A stretch of DNA of 64,000 nt, from the NCBI RefSeq assembly GCF_013978595.1, contig NZ_JACDTZ010000001.1:372001-436000 (forward strand), in the 5' to 3' direction. This stretch comes from Corynebacterium haematomassiliense. Lineage in GTDB: Bacteria > Actinomycetota > Actinomycetes > Mycobacteriales > Mycobacteriaceae. The notes beneath the pieces are model-generated. The model made no database searches. It was given only the letters and a program-made list of their open reading frames with translations, and had not been told where the DNA came from. Position 1 is the first letter of the stretch; each line of letters opens with the position of its first letter. A program made the position numbers and the translations under genes. Below, piece after piece: positions 35,988-44,115 of this stretch.

Positions 35988-36464
35988 ATGACTACCGCAG
36001 TGTGCCCAGGCTCGTTCGATCCGATCACGAACGGCCATCTGGACATTGTCACCCGCGCTTCGCGGCACTTCGACGAGGTGGTGGTCCTGGTCACCGGCAA
36101 CCCGACAAAGACCTCGGGGCTGTTTTCCATCGACGAGCGCGTCGAGCTGATCCGCGAGGTGATCGCGCACCTGCCCAACGTCCGCGTGGACAGCTGGGGC
36201 GGGCTGCTTGTGGACTACACCTCCGCCCACCACATCACCGCCCTGGTTAAGGGCTTGCGTTCTTCGTTGGACTACGAGTACGAGCTGCCCATGGCGCAGA
36301 TGAATCGCCGCCTGACCGGGGTGGACACTTACTTCCTGCTCACGGACGAAAAATACGGCTACATTTCGTCCTCGCTGACCAAGGAAGTAGCCAAGTACGG
36401 CGGCGACGTCACCGGCTTGGTGCCGGATTCTGTGCGCGAGGCGATGGCGGAGAAGTACCGCTAG
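35988..36464 (+). CDS. coaD: Phosphopantetheine adenylyltransferase
   Basis: Fourth step of coenzyme A synthesis. The 158-aa protein has the nucleotidyltransferase signature PGSFDPITNGHLDIV at residues 6-20, VKGLRSSLDYEYELPMAQMN, and the C-terminal ISSSLTKEVAKYGGDV. It starts immediately after rsmD. The final TAG overlaps the GTG of the TSUP gene. Confidence 0.97.
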   Translation: MTTAVCPGSFDPITNGHLDIVTRASRHFDEVVVLVTGNPTKTSGLFSIDERVELIREVIAHLPNVRVDSWGGLLVDYTSAHHITALVKGLRSSLDYEYELPMAQMNRRLTGVDTYFLLTDEKYGYISSSLTKEVAKYGGDVTGLVPDSVREAMAEKYR

Positions 36465-37201
36465 TGCTTGTCGCTTTGGGCGTCGGCGTTGCCGTCGCGG
36501 TGGGCGCGTGCCTGCAGCGCATCTCCGGCATGGGCGTGGGGCTGATCGCCGCCCCTGTACTGTCGCTGTTGCTCGGGCCTGTCGACGGCATCCTGCTGGT
36601 CAACCTCCTCGCCGTCATCAACGCGGCGACCAACACCTGGGGCATGCGCGCAGACGTGGACTGGAAAAAGTTCGCCCCGATCGCGCTCGCGCTCGTCTTC
36701 GGCGTGGTCCCGGGGACTTGGGTGGTGGCGAACGCGCCGACCAACGTGCTGCTCGTGCTGGTCGGGGCGCTGCTGCTGCTCGCGCTCTCGGTGGTCACGC
36801 TGGGCAAGCGCTACGTGCCCCGGGTCGAAGGGGTGGTGCCAGCGGCCGCGTCCGGTGTGATCGGCGGGTTCATGAACACCCTGGCCGGGGTGGCAGGGCC
36901 TGCGATCACGGTGTACGCGGAAGCTGCCCGTTGGCCGCAGCGGGTCTACGCCGCCACGCTGCAGCCGATCTTTTTGGTTGCCGGCACGCTGTCCTTCACG
37001 GTGAAGGTGGTCGCCGGTGCCGCCGACGTGACGGGCATCGAGCCTGCGCTGTGGGTCGCCACGCTGGCCGCTTTGGCGGTAGGCATTGGCGCGGGCAAGC
37101 GGCTGGCGCCCCGGGTGCCGTCTACAACCGCGCACAAAATAGCGCTGGGTTTAGCTTTCGCCGGCGGGGTGACGGCCCTCGTGCGCGGGCTTTTGACCTA
37201 A
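36464..37201 (+). CDS. TSUP-family membrane permease
   Basis: A 245-aa protein with about seven or eight hydrophobic helices and the duplicated TSUP/TauE-SafE layout: GACLQRISGMGVGLIAAPVL near the N-terminus and a related GVVPAAASGVIGGFMNTLAG in the second half. Family members export sulfite, organosulfonates or related anions; the substrate is unknown here. The GTG start overlaps the coaD stop, so it is the last gene of the thiL-coaD run. Its stop is 2 bp from a large nested inverted repeat. Confidence 0.85.
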   Translation: MLVALGVGVAVAVGACLQRISGMGVGLIAAPVLSLLLGPVDGILLVNLLAVINAATNTWGMRADVDWKKFAPIALALVFGVVPGTWVVANAPTNVLLVLVGALLLLALSVVTLGKRYVPRVEGVVPAAASGVIGGFMNTLAGVAGPAITVYAEAARWPQRVYAATLQPIFLVAGTLSFTVKVVAGAADVTGIEPALWVATLAALAVGIGAGKRLAPRVPSTTAHKIALGLAFAGGVTALVRGLLT

Positions 37202-37202
37202 G

Positions 37203-37284
37203 TTTTTGTACGAATCGACAGCTGATTTGCGTTTGCCCAGGTCAGTTTCCGACCAAATGGGCAAAATGTCGATTCGTACAAAAA
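37203..37284. terminator. Nested inverted repeat between convergent genes
   Basis: TTTTTGTACGAATCGACA (37203-37220) pairs exactly with 37267-37284. Inside are TTTGCCCA (37232-37239) with TGGGCAAA (37258-37265) and GGTC/GACC (37240-37243, 37251-37254). The whole can fold as one long stem ending in AAAAA/TTTTT on both strands. It fills the gap between the TSUP stop and the ABC-ATPase stop, so a bidirectional terminator is the simplest reading. Confidence 0.7.
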
Positions 37285-37291
37285 TGCGCGC

Positions 37292-38065
37292 CTAGAACAG
37301 GGTGGACACGAACGCCTTGGTGCGCTCGTGCTGCGGGTTGTCCAGCACCTGCTCCGGGGTGCCGTACTCGATGATCTGGCCGCCGTCCATGAACGCGACC
37401 TTGTCGGCCACCTCGCGGGCGAACGCCAGCTCGTGGGTCACCACCAGCATGGTCATGCCCTGCTCCGCCAGCTCGCGCATCACGCGCAGCACTTCGCCGA
37501 CGAGTTCGGGGTCGAGGGCGGACGTGGGTTCGTCGAAAAGCATGAGCTTCGGATCCATGGCCACCGCGCGCGCGATGGCCACGCGCTGCTGCTGGCCGCC
37601 GGAGAGCTGGATGGGGTAGGCGTCGGCCTTGGTGCCCAGGCCGACCATCTCCAGCAGCTCCATCGCGCGGGCCTTTGCCTGGTCCGCCGGCTGGCCCTTG
37701 ACGTGCACGGGGGCCTCGATGATGTTGTCCAGGACCGTGCGGTGACCGAAGAGGTTGAAGTTCTGGAACACCATGCCGATGTCGCGGCGCTGCTTGGCGG
37801 CGTCCTTCTCGCTCATCTCGTGCAGCACGCCGTCGCGATCGTGATAGCCGATCAGCTCGCCGTCGACGTAGAGGCGGCCGGCGTTTACCTTCTCCAGGTG
37901 GTTCACGCAGCGCAGCAGGGTGGACTTGCCGGAGCCGGACGGGCCGATCAGGCAGGCAACCTCACCGGGGTAGACCTCCAGGTCGATGCCCTTGAGCACG
38001 TCGAGGTTGCCGAAGGACTTCCACACGTCCACGGCCTGAATCATTGGCTTCTGTTTGACGGTCAT
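37292..38065 (-). CDS. Polar amino-acid ABC transporter ATPase
   Basis: A 257-aa ATPase of the GlnQ/HisP group powering uptake of a polar amino acid. Walker [10 protein letters not shown] near residue 40, Q-loop [13 protein letters not shown], signature [15 protein letters not shown] and Walker [15 protein letters not shown] are intact. It is the last gene of the operon (receptor, permease, ATPase) on the minus strand; its start overlaps the permease stop by one base. Confidence 0.95.
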   Translation of the reverse strand: MTVKQKPMIQAVDVWKSFGNLDVLKGIDLEVYPGEVACLIGPSGSGKSTLLRCVNHLEKVNAGRLYVDGELIGYHDRDGVLHEMSEKDAAKQRRDIGMVFQNFNLFGHRTVLDNIIEAPVHVKGQPADQAKARAMELLEMVGLGTKADAYPIQLSGGQQQRVAIARAVAMDPKLMLFDEPTSALDPELVGEVLRVMRELAEQGMTMLVVTHELAFAREVADKVAFMDGGQIIEYGTPEQVLDNPQHERTKAFVSTLF

Positions 38066-39036
38066 TAGCGCTGCCCCTTCTTTTGCGGTTCTTCCACGAT
38101 TTCAACGTTGTTGGGGATGGTGCCCTCGGCGTCGGCCAGGCTGGCCAGCTGGCGGGCGGTGAGCTGGCGGGTGGCACCCCGGTCGAAGTAGCGCTCCAGG
38201 TAGTGCTGCGCCACCATGAGCAGCGAGGTGATCACCAGGTACCAGGTGGCGGCGACCAAGAGCATCGGCACCGGCTCGAACAGGGCGGCGGCGATGTCCA
38301 TGGAACGGCCGTAGAGCTCCAGCGAGTAGGGGATGGCCACCACGAGCGAGGAGGTCTTCAACAGTGAGATGAACTCGTTGCCGGTGGGCGGGATGATGAT
38401 GCGCATGGCCTGCGGCAGCACCGTGCGTCGCATGGTCTGGCCCCAGCTCATGCCCAGCGCCTTGGAGGCCTCCACCTGGCCCTCCGGGACAGCGGAGATT
38501 CCGGAGCGGACGATCTCGGCCATGTACGCGGCCTCGTTCAGACCCAGGCCGACAACGGCGAGCGCGAAGGCCGACGAGGTGAACGGGTCCAGCGGGATCT
38601 CGGTGAAACCGAGGTTGATCGTGTCGTAGATCGCGCCGATCAGACCCCAGAACATCAGCTGGACGTAGACCGGGGTGCCGCGGAAGATCCAGAGGAAGAT
38701 CCAGCCGACGGTCTTGAACACCGGGTTCGGGCTCATGCGCATCACGGCGAGCAGCACGCCGCCGACCACGCCGAGGAGCATGGCCAGCACCGTAATCGCG
38801 ATGGTGTGCAGTGCCGCGGTGGCGATGCGGGTGTCCAGCAGGTAGGCGAAGTACGTGTCCCAGCCGTAGGCGTCGTTACGCGCGGCGCCGATGACGAACC
38901 AGAGCACCAGGACCACGAGTAGGGCGGCCAGCGCCCAGCGGCCCGGGTGGCGCAGCGGCTTGGCCTGGATGCGCTCGGGGCGGGTGCGCTCTTTCTGGCT
39001 CGCCGCGTACTTGGAATAGGGGGTGCTCATGCTCAC
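38065..39036 (-). CDS. Polar amino-acid ABC transporter permease
   Basis: A 323-aa membrane protein with a basic cytoplasmic N-terminus ([19 protein letters not shown]), about five or six helices and the His/Glu/Gln/Arg permease signature. This includes the EAA loop [20 protein letters not shown] then [13 protein letters not shown] hydrophilic C-terminal tail follows ([15 protein letters not shown]). It overlaps the receptor gene by 4 bp and the ATPase gene by 1 bp. Confidence 0.93.
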   Translation of the reverse strand: MSMSTPYSKYAASQKERTRPERIQAKPLRHPGRWALAALLVVLVLWFVIGAARNDAYGWDTYFAYLLDTRIATAALHTIAITVLAMLLGVVGGVLLAVMRMSPNPVFKTVGWIFLWIFRGTPVYVQLMFWGLIGAIYDTINLGFTEIPLDPFTSSAFALAVVGLGLNEAAYMAEIVRSGISAVPEGQVEASKALGMSWGQTMRRTVLPQAMRIIIPPTGNEFISLLKTSSLVVAIPYSLELYGRSMDIAAALFEPVPMLLVAATWYLVITSLLMVAQHYLERYFDRGATRQLTARQLASLADAEGTIPNNVEIVEEPQKKGQR

Positions 39037-39932
39037 TGTCCTCCCAGAGGTTGTTCGTTAATCAGGGCCTGGTCCAAAAGGCCGGTGTCGATGTTCCACT
39101 GCTTCAGAATCCGCTCGTAGTCGCCGGTGTCGATGAGGTGCTGCATCGCCGCCGCCATCGCGTCGGCCAGCGGCGAGCCCTTCGGCACCGCGAAGCCGTA
39201 GGGGGCTGCGTCGAACATCTCGCCGACCATCTCCAGCACGCCGTCGGAGCGCTCCACGGCCCAGGCAGTGACAGGGGAGTCCGCGCTGTACGCGTCGGCG
39301 CGACCCACCAGCGCCGCGAGGGCGGCGTTGTCTGCGGTGTCGAAGGCCAGCACCGTGATCGGGTCCTTGCCGGCGGCCACGCAGGCCTCGGACTTCGGGC
39401 GCACGTCGTCGGTGTCTGAAACAGTGGTGCGCTGCACCGAGACCGTCAGCCCGCAGGCGTTGCCCGGGTCCACGTCGTCGCCTGGTTGGGCGGCCCACTG
39501 CACGCCCGCGTAGAGGAAATTGACAAAGTCGAAAGACTGGCGGCGTTCCTCGTTGTCCGTGAAGCCCGACGCGCCAACGTCGAGGCTGCCCGAGGACACG
39601 GCGGGCAGGATCATGGCGAAGTCCATGTCGTCGGCCTGGAAATCCATGCCCATGACCGCTGCTGCGGCGCGGGCGAGGTCGAGTTCCACGCCGATGAGCT
39701 CGCCTTGCGAGTCTTTGAACTCGAAGGGGGCGAACGGCGGGTTCGTGCCCACGTTGAGCACGCCGTCAGCGGCGACCTCCGGCGGCACCATTGCCGCGAT
39801 TTCGGGCACAGCGTCCGGGACAATCGGTTCCCAGCCGTCGGGGGTGCCGCCCTCCTCATTGGTCACGCAACCCGCGAGCAGCATCGTCGCGCTCAGACAC
39901 GCGGCGACGCGCAGGGAGGTGGTGTGTTGCAT
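39033..39932 (-). CDS. Polar amino-acid ABC transporter binding lipoprotein
   Basis: A 299-aa family 3 solute-binding protein. The start at 39932 (MQHTTSLRVAACLSATMLLAGC) gives a clean lipoprotein signal with lipobox LLAGC and a GGAG RBS 5 nt upstream; twelve in-frame codons before it are not protein-like. The ligand-binding core has VGTNPPFAPFEFKDSQGELI and GVELDLARAAAAVMGMDFQA. It is the first gene of the operon. The exact amino acid is unknown. Confidence 0.92.
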   Translation of the reverse strand: MQHTTSLRVAACLSATMLLAGCVTNEEGGTPDGWEPIVPDAVPEIAAMVPPEVAADGVLNVGTNPPFAPFEFKDSQGELIGVELDLARAAAAVMGMDFQADDMDFAMILPAVSSGSLDVGASGFTDNEERRQSFDFVNFLYAGVQWAAQPGDDVDPGNACGLTVSVQRTTVSDTDDVRPKSEACVAAGKDPITVLAFDTADNAALAALVGRADAYSADSPVTAWAVERSDGVLEMVGEMFDAAPYGFAVPKGSPLADAMAAAMQHLIDTGDYERILKQWNIDTGLLDQALINEQPLGGQ

Positions 39933-39995
39933 ACCGGCTCCAATACATGATGAATAATTACAATCCATCGTATATTACACCGGGCCGCAAATGCG

Positions 39996-40032
39996 TATCG
40001 ACGGCCCCAGGTCACCCCTGTGGCCGTCGATA
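39996..40032 (-). terminator. Hairpin downstream of the secreted-protein gene
   Basis: TATCGACGGCC (39996-40006) and GGCCGTCGATA (40022-40032) are perfect 11-bp arms with a 15-nt loop. It lies 16 bp after the stop of the minus-strand gene 40048-40683. The right arm overlaps a copy of the GCYTATCGACG motif. Confidence 0.6.
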
Positions 40033-40047
40033 AGCAAATGCTTTTGG

Positions 40048-40683
40048 CTACTGCTGCGCCATGCGAATACCGCGCATAACCAGCTCAATCAGCGAGCCGA
40101 TCACCAGCATCCCCAAGAACACGGGGATCAGCACCGAGGTGGCCTGGCTGGAACCTGCCGATGACTGCGCGAAATCGCCGGTGAAGAAACCGGAGGACAT
40201 CATCGCGGAGCCTTGGGCCTCCTGCTTCCACAGCTCGACCGGGTTAGCGGTGTCCGGGACGGAGGAGTTGCGGGCCCACGCCTGGACGAATTCTTTGCCT
40301 TCGCCCTCTTCCATGCCGTCGGTCCACTCCAAGAACATGTCGGAAGAGGAGACCTCTTTGAGCGGGTTCTTCTCCGGGTCGATGTAGAGCGGATCGTTCT
40401 CCGGGTCCTGGTCCAGCCACTCCAGGTCCGGCGACGGGTCGCCCGGCTTCCGCGGGCCCTTCTTCTTATTGTCGGTCTTGCTGGAGGAGCCTTCCTCGCT
40501 GCTGGATGAGGTGCCCTCAGCCGAAAGTTTTTCAAACGCGTCCGCGGTGTTGCGGAGAACCTCGGCATCTTCTGCGGTGATGCCGGTGCCTTCCGGCTTG
40601 GTCTGCGAGGTGGCGGAAGGTGCGTTCAGGCCTGCAAGGACGAGTGCTCCGGCGGTGACGCCGGCGATGAGAGACTTGCGCAT
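40048..40683 (-). CDS. Hypothetical exported protein with C-terminal membrane helix
   Basis: A 211-aa protein. It has an N-terminal signal peptide (MRKSLIAGVTAGALVLAGLNAPSATS), a Ser/Lys/Glu-rich low-complexity linker (SSSSEEGSSSKTDNKKKGP, about 60-80), an acidic globular part (PEKNPLKEVSSSDMFLEWTD) and a C-terminal helix (VLIPVFLGMLVIGSLIELVM) with a basic tail. This suggests a surface protein tethered at its C-terminus. No family recognised. The ATG at 40683 is chosen over one six codons earlier because it starts the signal peptide. It lies 22 bp after the MFS gene. Confidence 0.75.
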   Translation of the reverse strand: MRKSLIAGVTAGALVLAGLNAPSATSQTKPEGTGITAEDAEVLRNTADAFEKLSAEGTSSSSEEGSSSKTDNKKKGPRKPGDPSPDLEWLDQDPENDPLYIDPEKNPLKEVSSSDMFLEWTDGMEEGEGKEFVQAWARNSSVPDTANPVELWKQEAQGSAMMSSGFFTGDFAQSSAGSSQATSVLIPVFLGMLVIGSLIELVMRGIRMAQQ

Positions 40684-40705
40684 GGGGCGTATCTTAACCA
40701 ATCCG

Positions 40706-41914
40706 TTAGAGAATGCGATGCAGAGTCTTTCGACCTGCGAAGAGGATCACCAGCGAGACCACGAGTGAAGCGGCGCCGAACCAGTACGGCACGCCAGCGC
40801 CCAGCGACGCGGCCAGCGGGCCGGATACAGCTGGCGCCACAGCGCCGCCGAGGAAGCGCATCCCCGAATAGCTCGACGACGCCACGTTGCGCGGCATCTC
40901 CGTCGCCTCCATGACGGCTTCAGTGAGCACGGTGTTGAAAACGCCACTGAAGAAACCCGCGAGAATGACCAGGACCACTACGACGCCCAACCGGTGAGCG
41001 CCAAAGCCGAGGCCGGCGAGAACTGCACTGAAACCGAGGAGCACGGTCACCACCACCGGAATCAGGCCGAAGGCGCGGGTCAGGCGAGGCGCGATGAACA
41101 CCGAAGAGACAGCCAGCGCCAGGCCCCAGCCGAAGAAGACGTAGCCCAGCTCAGTCGCGCCGAAGTTGCGCCCGCTCAGCGCTGCAGCTTCCTCAATGGG
41201 GTAGGGCGAGTAGGCGAGCAGGGTGAAAAAACCGAAGTTGTAGAAAAACGCCACCAAACCGAGAGTGAGTAGGGCTGGGTCCTTGGCTGCTGCGAGCCCC
41301 GCCGTCAGCGCGACGGGCTCTGGTTTGCGCTGTGCCTTGGCCAGCAGCGTCGCAATCGCGATAAAGCCGGCCGCCATGAGCACTGCAGTGCCGTAGAAGG
41401 GTGCGCGCCAGCTGATCTCACCCAGCACGCCGCCGGCGAGGGGGCCGATGGCCATACCGACGCCGATCGCGGCCTCATACAGGATCACCGCCTGGCCCGC
41501 GTGCCCGGCCGCCGCGCCGACGATGGCCGCCAGCGCCGTAGAGATAAACAGTGCATTTCCTAGACCCCAGCCGGCGCGGAAGCCGATGATTGCGTCGACG
41601 GAGCCTGCGGCGCCAGAGAGCGCCGCGAACACGACGATCAGCGCTAGGCCAATCAGGAGCGTGGTCTTGACACCGATACGCGATGAGATGAACGCGCTGA
41701 AGAACATCGCCAGCGCCGTGATCAGGAGGTAGCTGGTAAACAGCAGCATCGTTTGCGTTGGCGAGGCATCCAGTTCGCGGCTGATGGCGGGAAGGATCGG
41801 GTCCACCAGCCCGATGCCCATGAACGAGACGGCGCAAGCGAAGGCTAGGGCCCATACCGCTACGGGCTGTTTCAAAATGGAATGGTTTTCCGGTGTGTGC
41901 GGCGAGTCTGTCAC
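40706..41914 (-). CDS. MFS drug-exporter-like transporter
   Basis: A 402-aa protein with about 12 membrane helices of the drug:H+ antiporter type. The helix-1 region ALAFACAVSFMGIGLVDPIL, the loop SSRIGVKTTLLIGL, and the motif-C-like AIGVGMAIGPLAGGVLGE are seen. It overlaps the MarR gene stop by 4 bp, so it is co-expressed with and probably controlled by that regulator. Substrate unknown. Confidence 0.9.
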   Translation of the reverse strand: MTDSPHTPENHSILKQPVAVWALAFACAVSFMGIGLVDPILPAISRELDASPTQTMLLFTSYLLITALAMFFSAFISSRIGVKTTLLIGLALIVVFAALSGAAGSVDAIIGFRAGWGLGNALFISTALAAIVGAAAGHAGQAVILYEAAIGVGMAIGPLAGGVLGEISWRAPFYGTAVLMAAGFIAIATLLAKAQRKPEPVALTAGLAAAKDPALLTLGLVAFFYNFGFFTLLAYSPYPIEEAAALSGRNFGATELGYVFFGWGLALAVSSVFIAPRLTRAFGLIPVVVTVLLGFSAVLAGLGFGAHRLGVVVVLVILAGFFSGVFNTVLTEAVMEATEMPRNVASSSYSGMRFLGGAVAPAVSGPLAASLGAGVPYWFGAASLVVSLVILFAGRKTLHRIL

Positions 41915-42366
41915 TCGCGACCTCCTTTACGTTGTTTCAACTCTGCGGTCAGCTCCGGCAGAAGCTCCGCCGCGCGCTTGAGCGTCGCGACGTCCTCCGG
42001 CTTCAACGGCTCGAACACAGGGGCCACCGCCTCGGCTGCTGCTGCCCTGTAGCTGCGTAGCACCTCGCGGCCGGCATCGGTGATGGTCAGCGCTGTTGCG
42101 CGGGCATCGTCGTCGGCGGTGTGTCTGGCGGCGTAACCGTCGTTCACAAGCCGCTTCATGGCCTGGCTCATGGAGGGCTGGCGGATGCCTTCCCGTGCTG
42201 CAAGCTCTCCAATCCGGAGCCCCGGCTCGCGCTCGAGTGCTGCAAGCGCGCGCATGGAGACGTTTGAAAGCTCCATGCCGGATGCCTGGTACGCGGCGCG
42301 TGTGAAATGGCTTCCGGCCGCGATGAGTTCTACAGCGAGCGCGGGGAGGTCCTCGTTGGAGTGCAT
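41911..42366 (-). CDS. MarR-family transcriptional regulator
   Basis: A 151-aa winged-helix dimer. The start at 42366 (MHSNEDLPALAVEL) is chosen; codons upstream run through the promoter palindrome. The wHTH spans about residues 35-100 with LRIGELAAREGIRQPSMSQA then MKRLVNDGYAARHTADDDAR (wing). It is the first gene of a two-gene operon with the MFS exporter and likely autoregulates through the palindrome just upstream. Confidence 0.92.
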   Translation of the reverse strand: MHSNEDLPALAVELIAAGSHFTRAAYQASGMELSNVSMRALAALEREPGLRIGELAAREGIRQPSMSQAMKRLVNDGYAARHTADDDARATALTITDAGREVLRSYRAAAAEAVAPVFEPLKPEDVATLKRAAELLPELTAELKQRKGGRE

Positions 42367-42374
42367 AGGAGAAC

Positions 42375-42393
42375 TATATAGGTTGCCTATGTA
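42375..42393. promoter_or_regulatory. Candidate MarR operator
   Basis: TATATAGG-TTG-CCTATGTA is an inverted repeat with 8-bp arms and one mismatch, 9 bp before the marR start and overlapping a plausible -10. Position and symmetry fit an autoregulatory site. Confidence 0.5.
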
Positions 42394-42396
42394 TAG

Positions 42397-42429
42397 CAAA
42401 ACCCCGCAGGTCAACAAGGCGTGCGGGGT
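42397..42429 (-). terminator. Terminator of the small membrane-protein gene
   Basis: Read on the minus strand, ACCCCGCA (42429-42422 side) pairs with TGCGGGGT and runs into TTTT (complement of 42397-42400). It lies 22 bp after the stop at 42451. Confidence 0.7.
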
Positions 42430-42450
42430 GTGCTCGTGGCGGGGGAGGGG

Positions 42451-42723
42451 CTAGTCCTCGGCCTCTGCGTCGAGGCGGGCCTGGTCGCGCTGGCGGCGCT
42501 TCTTGCTGAATTCATGGCTGGTCACTCCGGCCACCACAGCGCCCACGACGGCACCGACGATTGCGCCGGTAGCGCCCGCGCTGTCAAAGCTGCCCGAGGG
42601 GTCGAAGCCGCCAGTGGCGATGAGTCCCACCAGCCAGACTGCACACAATGCGAAGTAGGTGATGAGTACGCCACGGGGAGTATCACGCAGGCGGATGACT
42701 GGTGTGGCGACGTAGTTGCGCAT
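42451..42723 (-). CDS. Small membrane protein, hypothetical
   Basis: A 90-aa protein with two hydrophobic helices (GVLITYFALCAVWLVGLIA and GAIVGAVVGAVVAGV), a Gly/Ser-rich hairpin between them and a highly charged C-terminal tail (KKRRQRDQARLDAEAED). No family recognised. The ATG follows a TAG immediately upstream, which may end a short membrane-peptide frame. Confidence 0.65.
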   Translation of the reverse strand: MRNYVATPVIRLRDTPRGVLITYFALCAVWLVGLIATGGFDPSGSFDSAGATGAIVGAVVGAVVAGVTSHEFSKKRRQRDQARLDAEAED

Positions 42724-42840
42724 CTACTGCGAGCTCGCCGCACTGCTAATGAGCGGGATTAAAAGCACGATGGCCGACCACAGTGCCTGACGGCTAGGCA
42801 GCACCCACGCGAGGATCGCGCCGACAAGATGAGGCACCGG
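42724..42840 (-). CDS. Possible small membrane peptide
   Basis: A frame ending at the TAG 42724-42726, directly before the next ATG, encodes a hydrophobic segment (HLVGAILAWVLPSRQALWSAI then VLLIPLI). Only GTG/TTG starts without clear RBS are available. A longer frame on paper begins inside a terminator hairpin (42943-42971), so it is not a real N-terminus. It may be a genuine short partner of the 90-aa membrane protein or a relic. Confidence 0.25.
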   Translation of the reverse strand, partial: PVPHLVGAILAWVLPSRQALWSAIVLLIPLISSAASSQ

Positions 42841-42942
42841 TTTTATTACCAAGTCGATTTCATGATCTGGCGCAGGACAGTCGTGTGGGGCTGCCACCGC
42901 AGCATTCGTGGAATAAGAGGTTGCCCTGGTGGTGATGAGAAA

Positions 42943-42971
42943 ACGAGGCAACGCGCGCGACGGTGCCTCGT
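42943..42971 (-). terminator. Orphan terminator hairpin
   Basis: ACGAGGCA (42943-42950) and TGCCTCGT (42964-42971) with, on the minus strand, TTTT following. No intact gene lies upstream of it on that strand before the IS element, so it may belong to a gene lost from this site. Confidence 0.45.
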
Positions 42972-43260
42972 GAAAATCTAGTGGGACTCAGAGGGGCTTC
43001 GAAATTGAAAACTCGCTGTCACCGCGGGAACCAGTCGCGCCACCAAAATGCCCCGCCAACAGCATTTATGTCGGTCACGGGGTGTTACAGGGGGTTTCGG
43101 AAAACTCCTTGACCACCACTGATGTGGCCCGGTTCCATCCTTAGTTCCACGGGCTTGCGTATTCAGTTCCAAATTCATCCTAGCCAGCGCCCGAAAGTAG
43201 CCTATACGCAGCGGGAACCGAAGCGGCTCCCGCTTTGAAAAACCGCCCTGTTTAGACCAC
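42972..43260. other. Non-coding remnant left of the IS21 element
   Basis: No gene is supported. An AGCGGGA/TCCCGCT hairpin lies at 43210-43234. Nothing recognisable otherwise. Confidence 0.4.
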
Positions 43261-43344
43261 GTGTTTAGTAACGGTGTGGTGAGTATCGGGTAACGCCCGG
43301 GTGAGTATCGAGTAACACCCGGGCGTTTAGGTTGGTAGCGGGGG

Positions 43345-44112
43345 TTATTGGGTCAGTCGCATGTTGGTGCCTTCGAGTGTGATGATTTCGGCGCCGGCGA
43401 CGAGTCGGTTGAGGATGGATTCGGCGATGACGGCATCGGGGATGGATTTGTACCACTCGTCGGGTGTGAACTGGGATGTCACGATGGTGGATCCGCGGGG
43501 TTCGCGCTCTGCGAGGATGTTGAGCAGTTGGTGTGCGGTGACGGCATCGATTGGGGTGGTCAGGAAGTCGTCGAGGACTAACACGTCTGTGTGGTGGAGG
43601 TCTTCGAGGAATGTGATGCGGGCTGGGTCGTCGTGTTTGAGCACGGCGAGGTGGTTGGCAAGTGTGTCGGTGCGGAAGAAGCGTGCGGAGTAGTCGTTTC
43701 GGCACGCCGCGGTGAGTAGTGCTTGGGCGAGGTAGGTTTTGCCGACGGAGGATTTGCCCAGGATGACAATGTTTTGTGCGCTTTGGCACCATTGGCAGTG
43801 AGCGAGTCGGGTGATTTGCTCTTTGTTGATGGTGCGGCCGGGCGTGTAGGTGATGTCTTCGATACAAGCATCGGGATTTGGCGATCGGGATGCTTTGAGC
43901 AGTTTGTTGACTCGCCTCTCACGCTTGGCCGCTACCTCTTTATCGAGTGCGTAGAGCACTTTGTCGGAGAAGCTCCAGTCGTCGAATGCGGGATCGGCGG
44001 CGATGTCGATGACGCTTTGTCCGAAGGCGGTCATGCGTAGATCGGTAAAGATCGGCAGGACTGATTCGTCGAGGAAGCGGGCGGATGATGATGCTGGTTG
44101 CGGGTGGGGCAT
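43345..44112 (-). CDS. istB: IS21-family transposition helper ATPase IstB
   Basis: A 255-aa AAA+ ATPase that loads the transposase on target DNA. Walker A is GKSSVGKTYLA (near residue 120), Walker B VLVLDDFLTTP (near 177), sensor VTSQFTPDEW. Full-length for the family. It starts 3 bp after the istA stop, the usual tight coupling. Confidence 0.92.
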   Translation of the reverse strand: MPHPQPASSSARFLDESVLPIFTDLRMTAFGQSVIDIAADPAFDDWSFSDKVLYALDKEVAAKRERRVNKLLKASRSPNPDACIEDITYTPGRTINKEQITRLAHCQWCQSAQNIVILGKSSVGKTYLAQALLTAACRNDYSARFFRTDTLANHLAVLKHDDPARITFLEDLHHTDVLVLDDFLTTPIDAVTAHQLLNILAEREPRGSTIVTSQFTPDEWYKSIPDAVIAESILNRLVAGAEIITLEGTNMRLTQ

Positions 44113-44115
44113 GGG

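Noticed and set aside
33060-36233. 1057-residue minus-strand open frame
   Set aside because: Antisense to DAK2, recG and rsmD, which have strong family motifs; an artefact of high GC codon use.
42978-43178. Small minus-strand frame beside the IS21 element
   Set aside because: No RBS, domain or context; probably part of a remnant.
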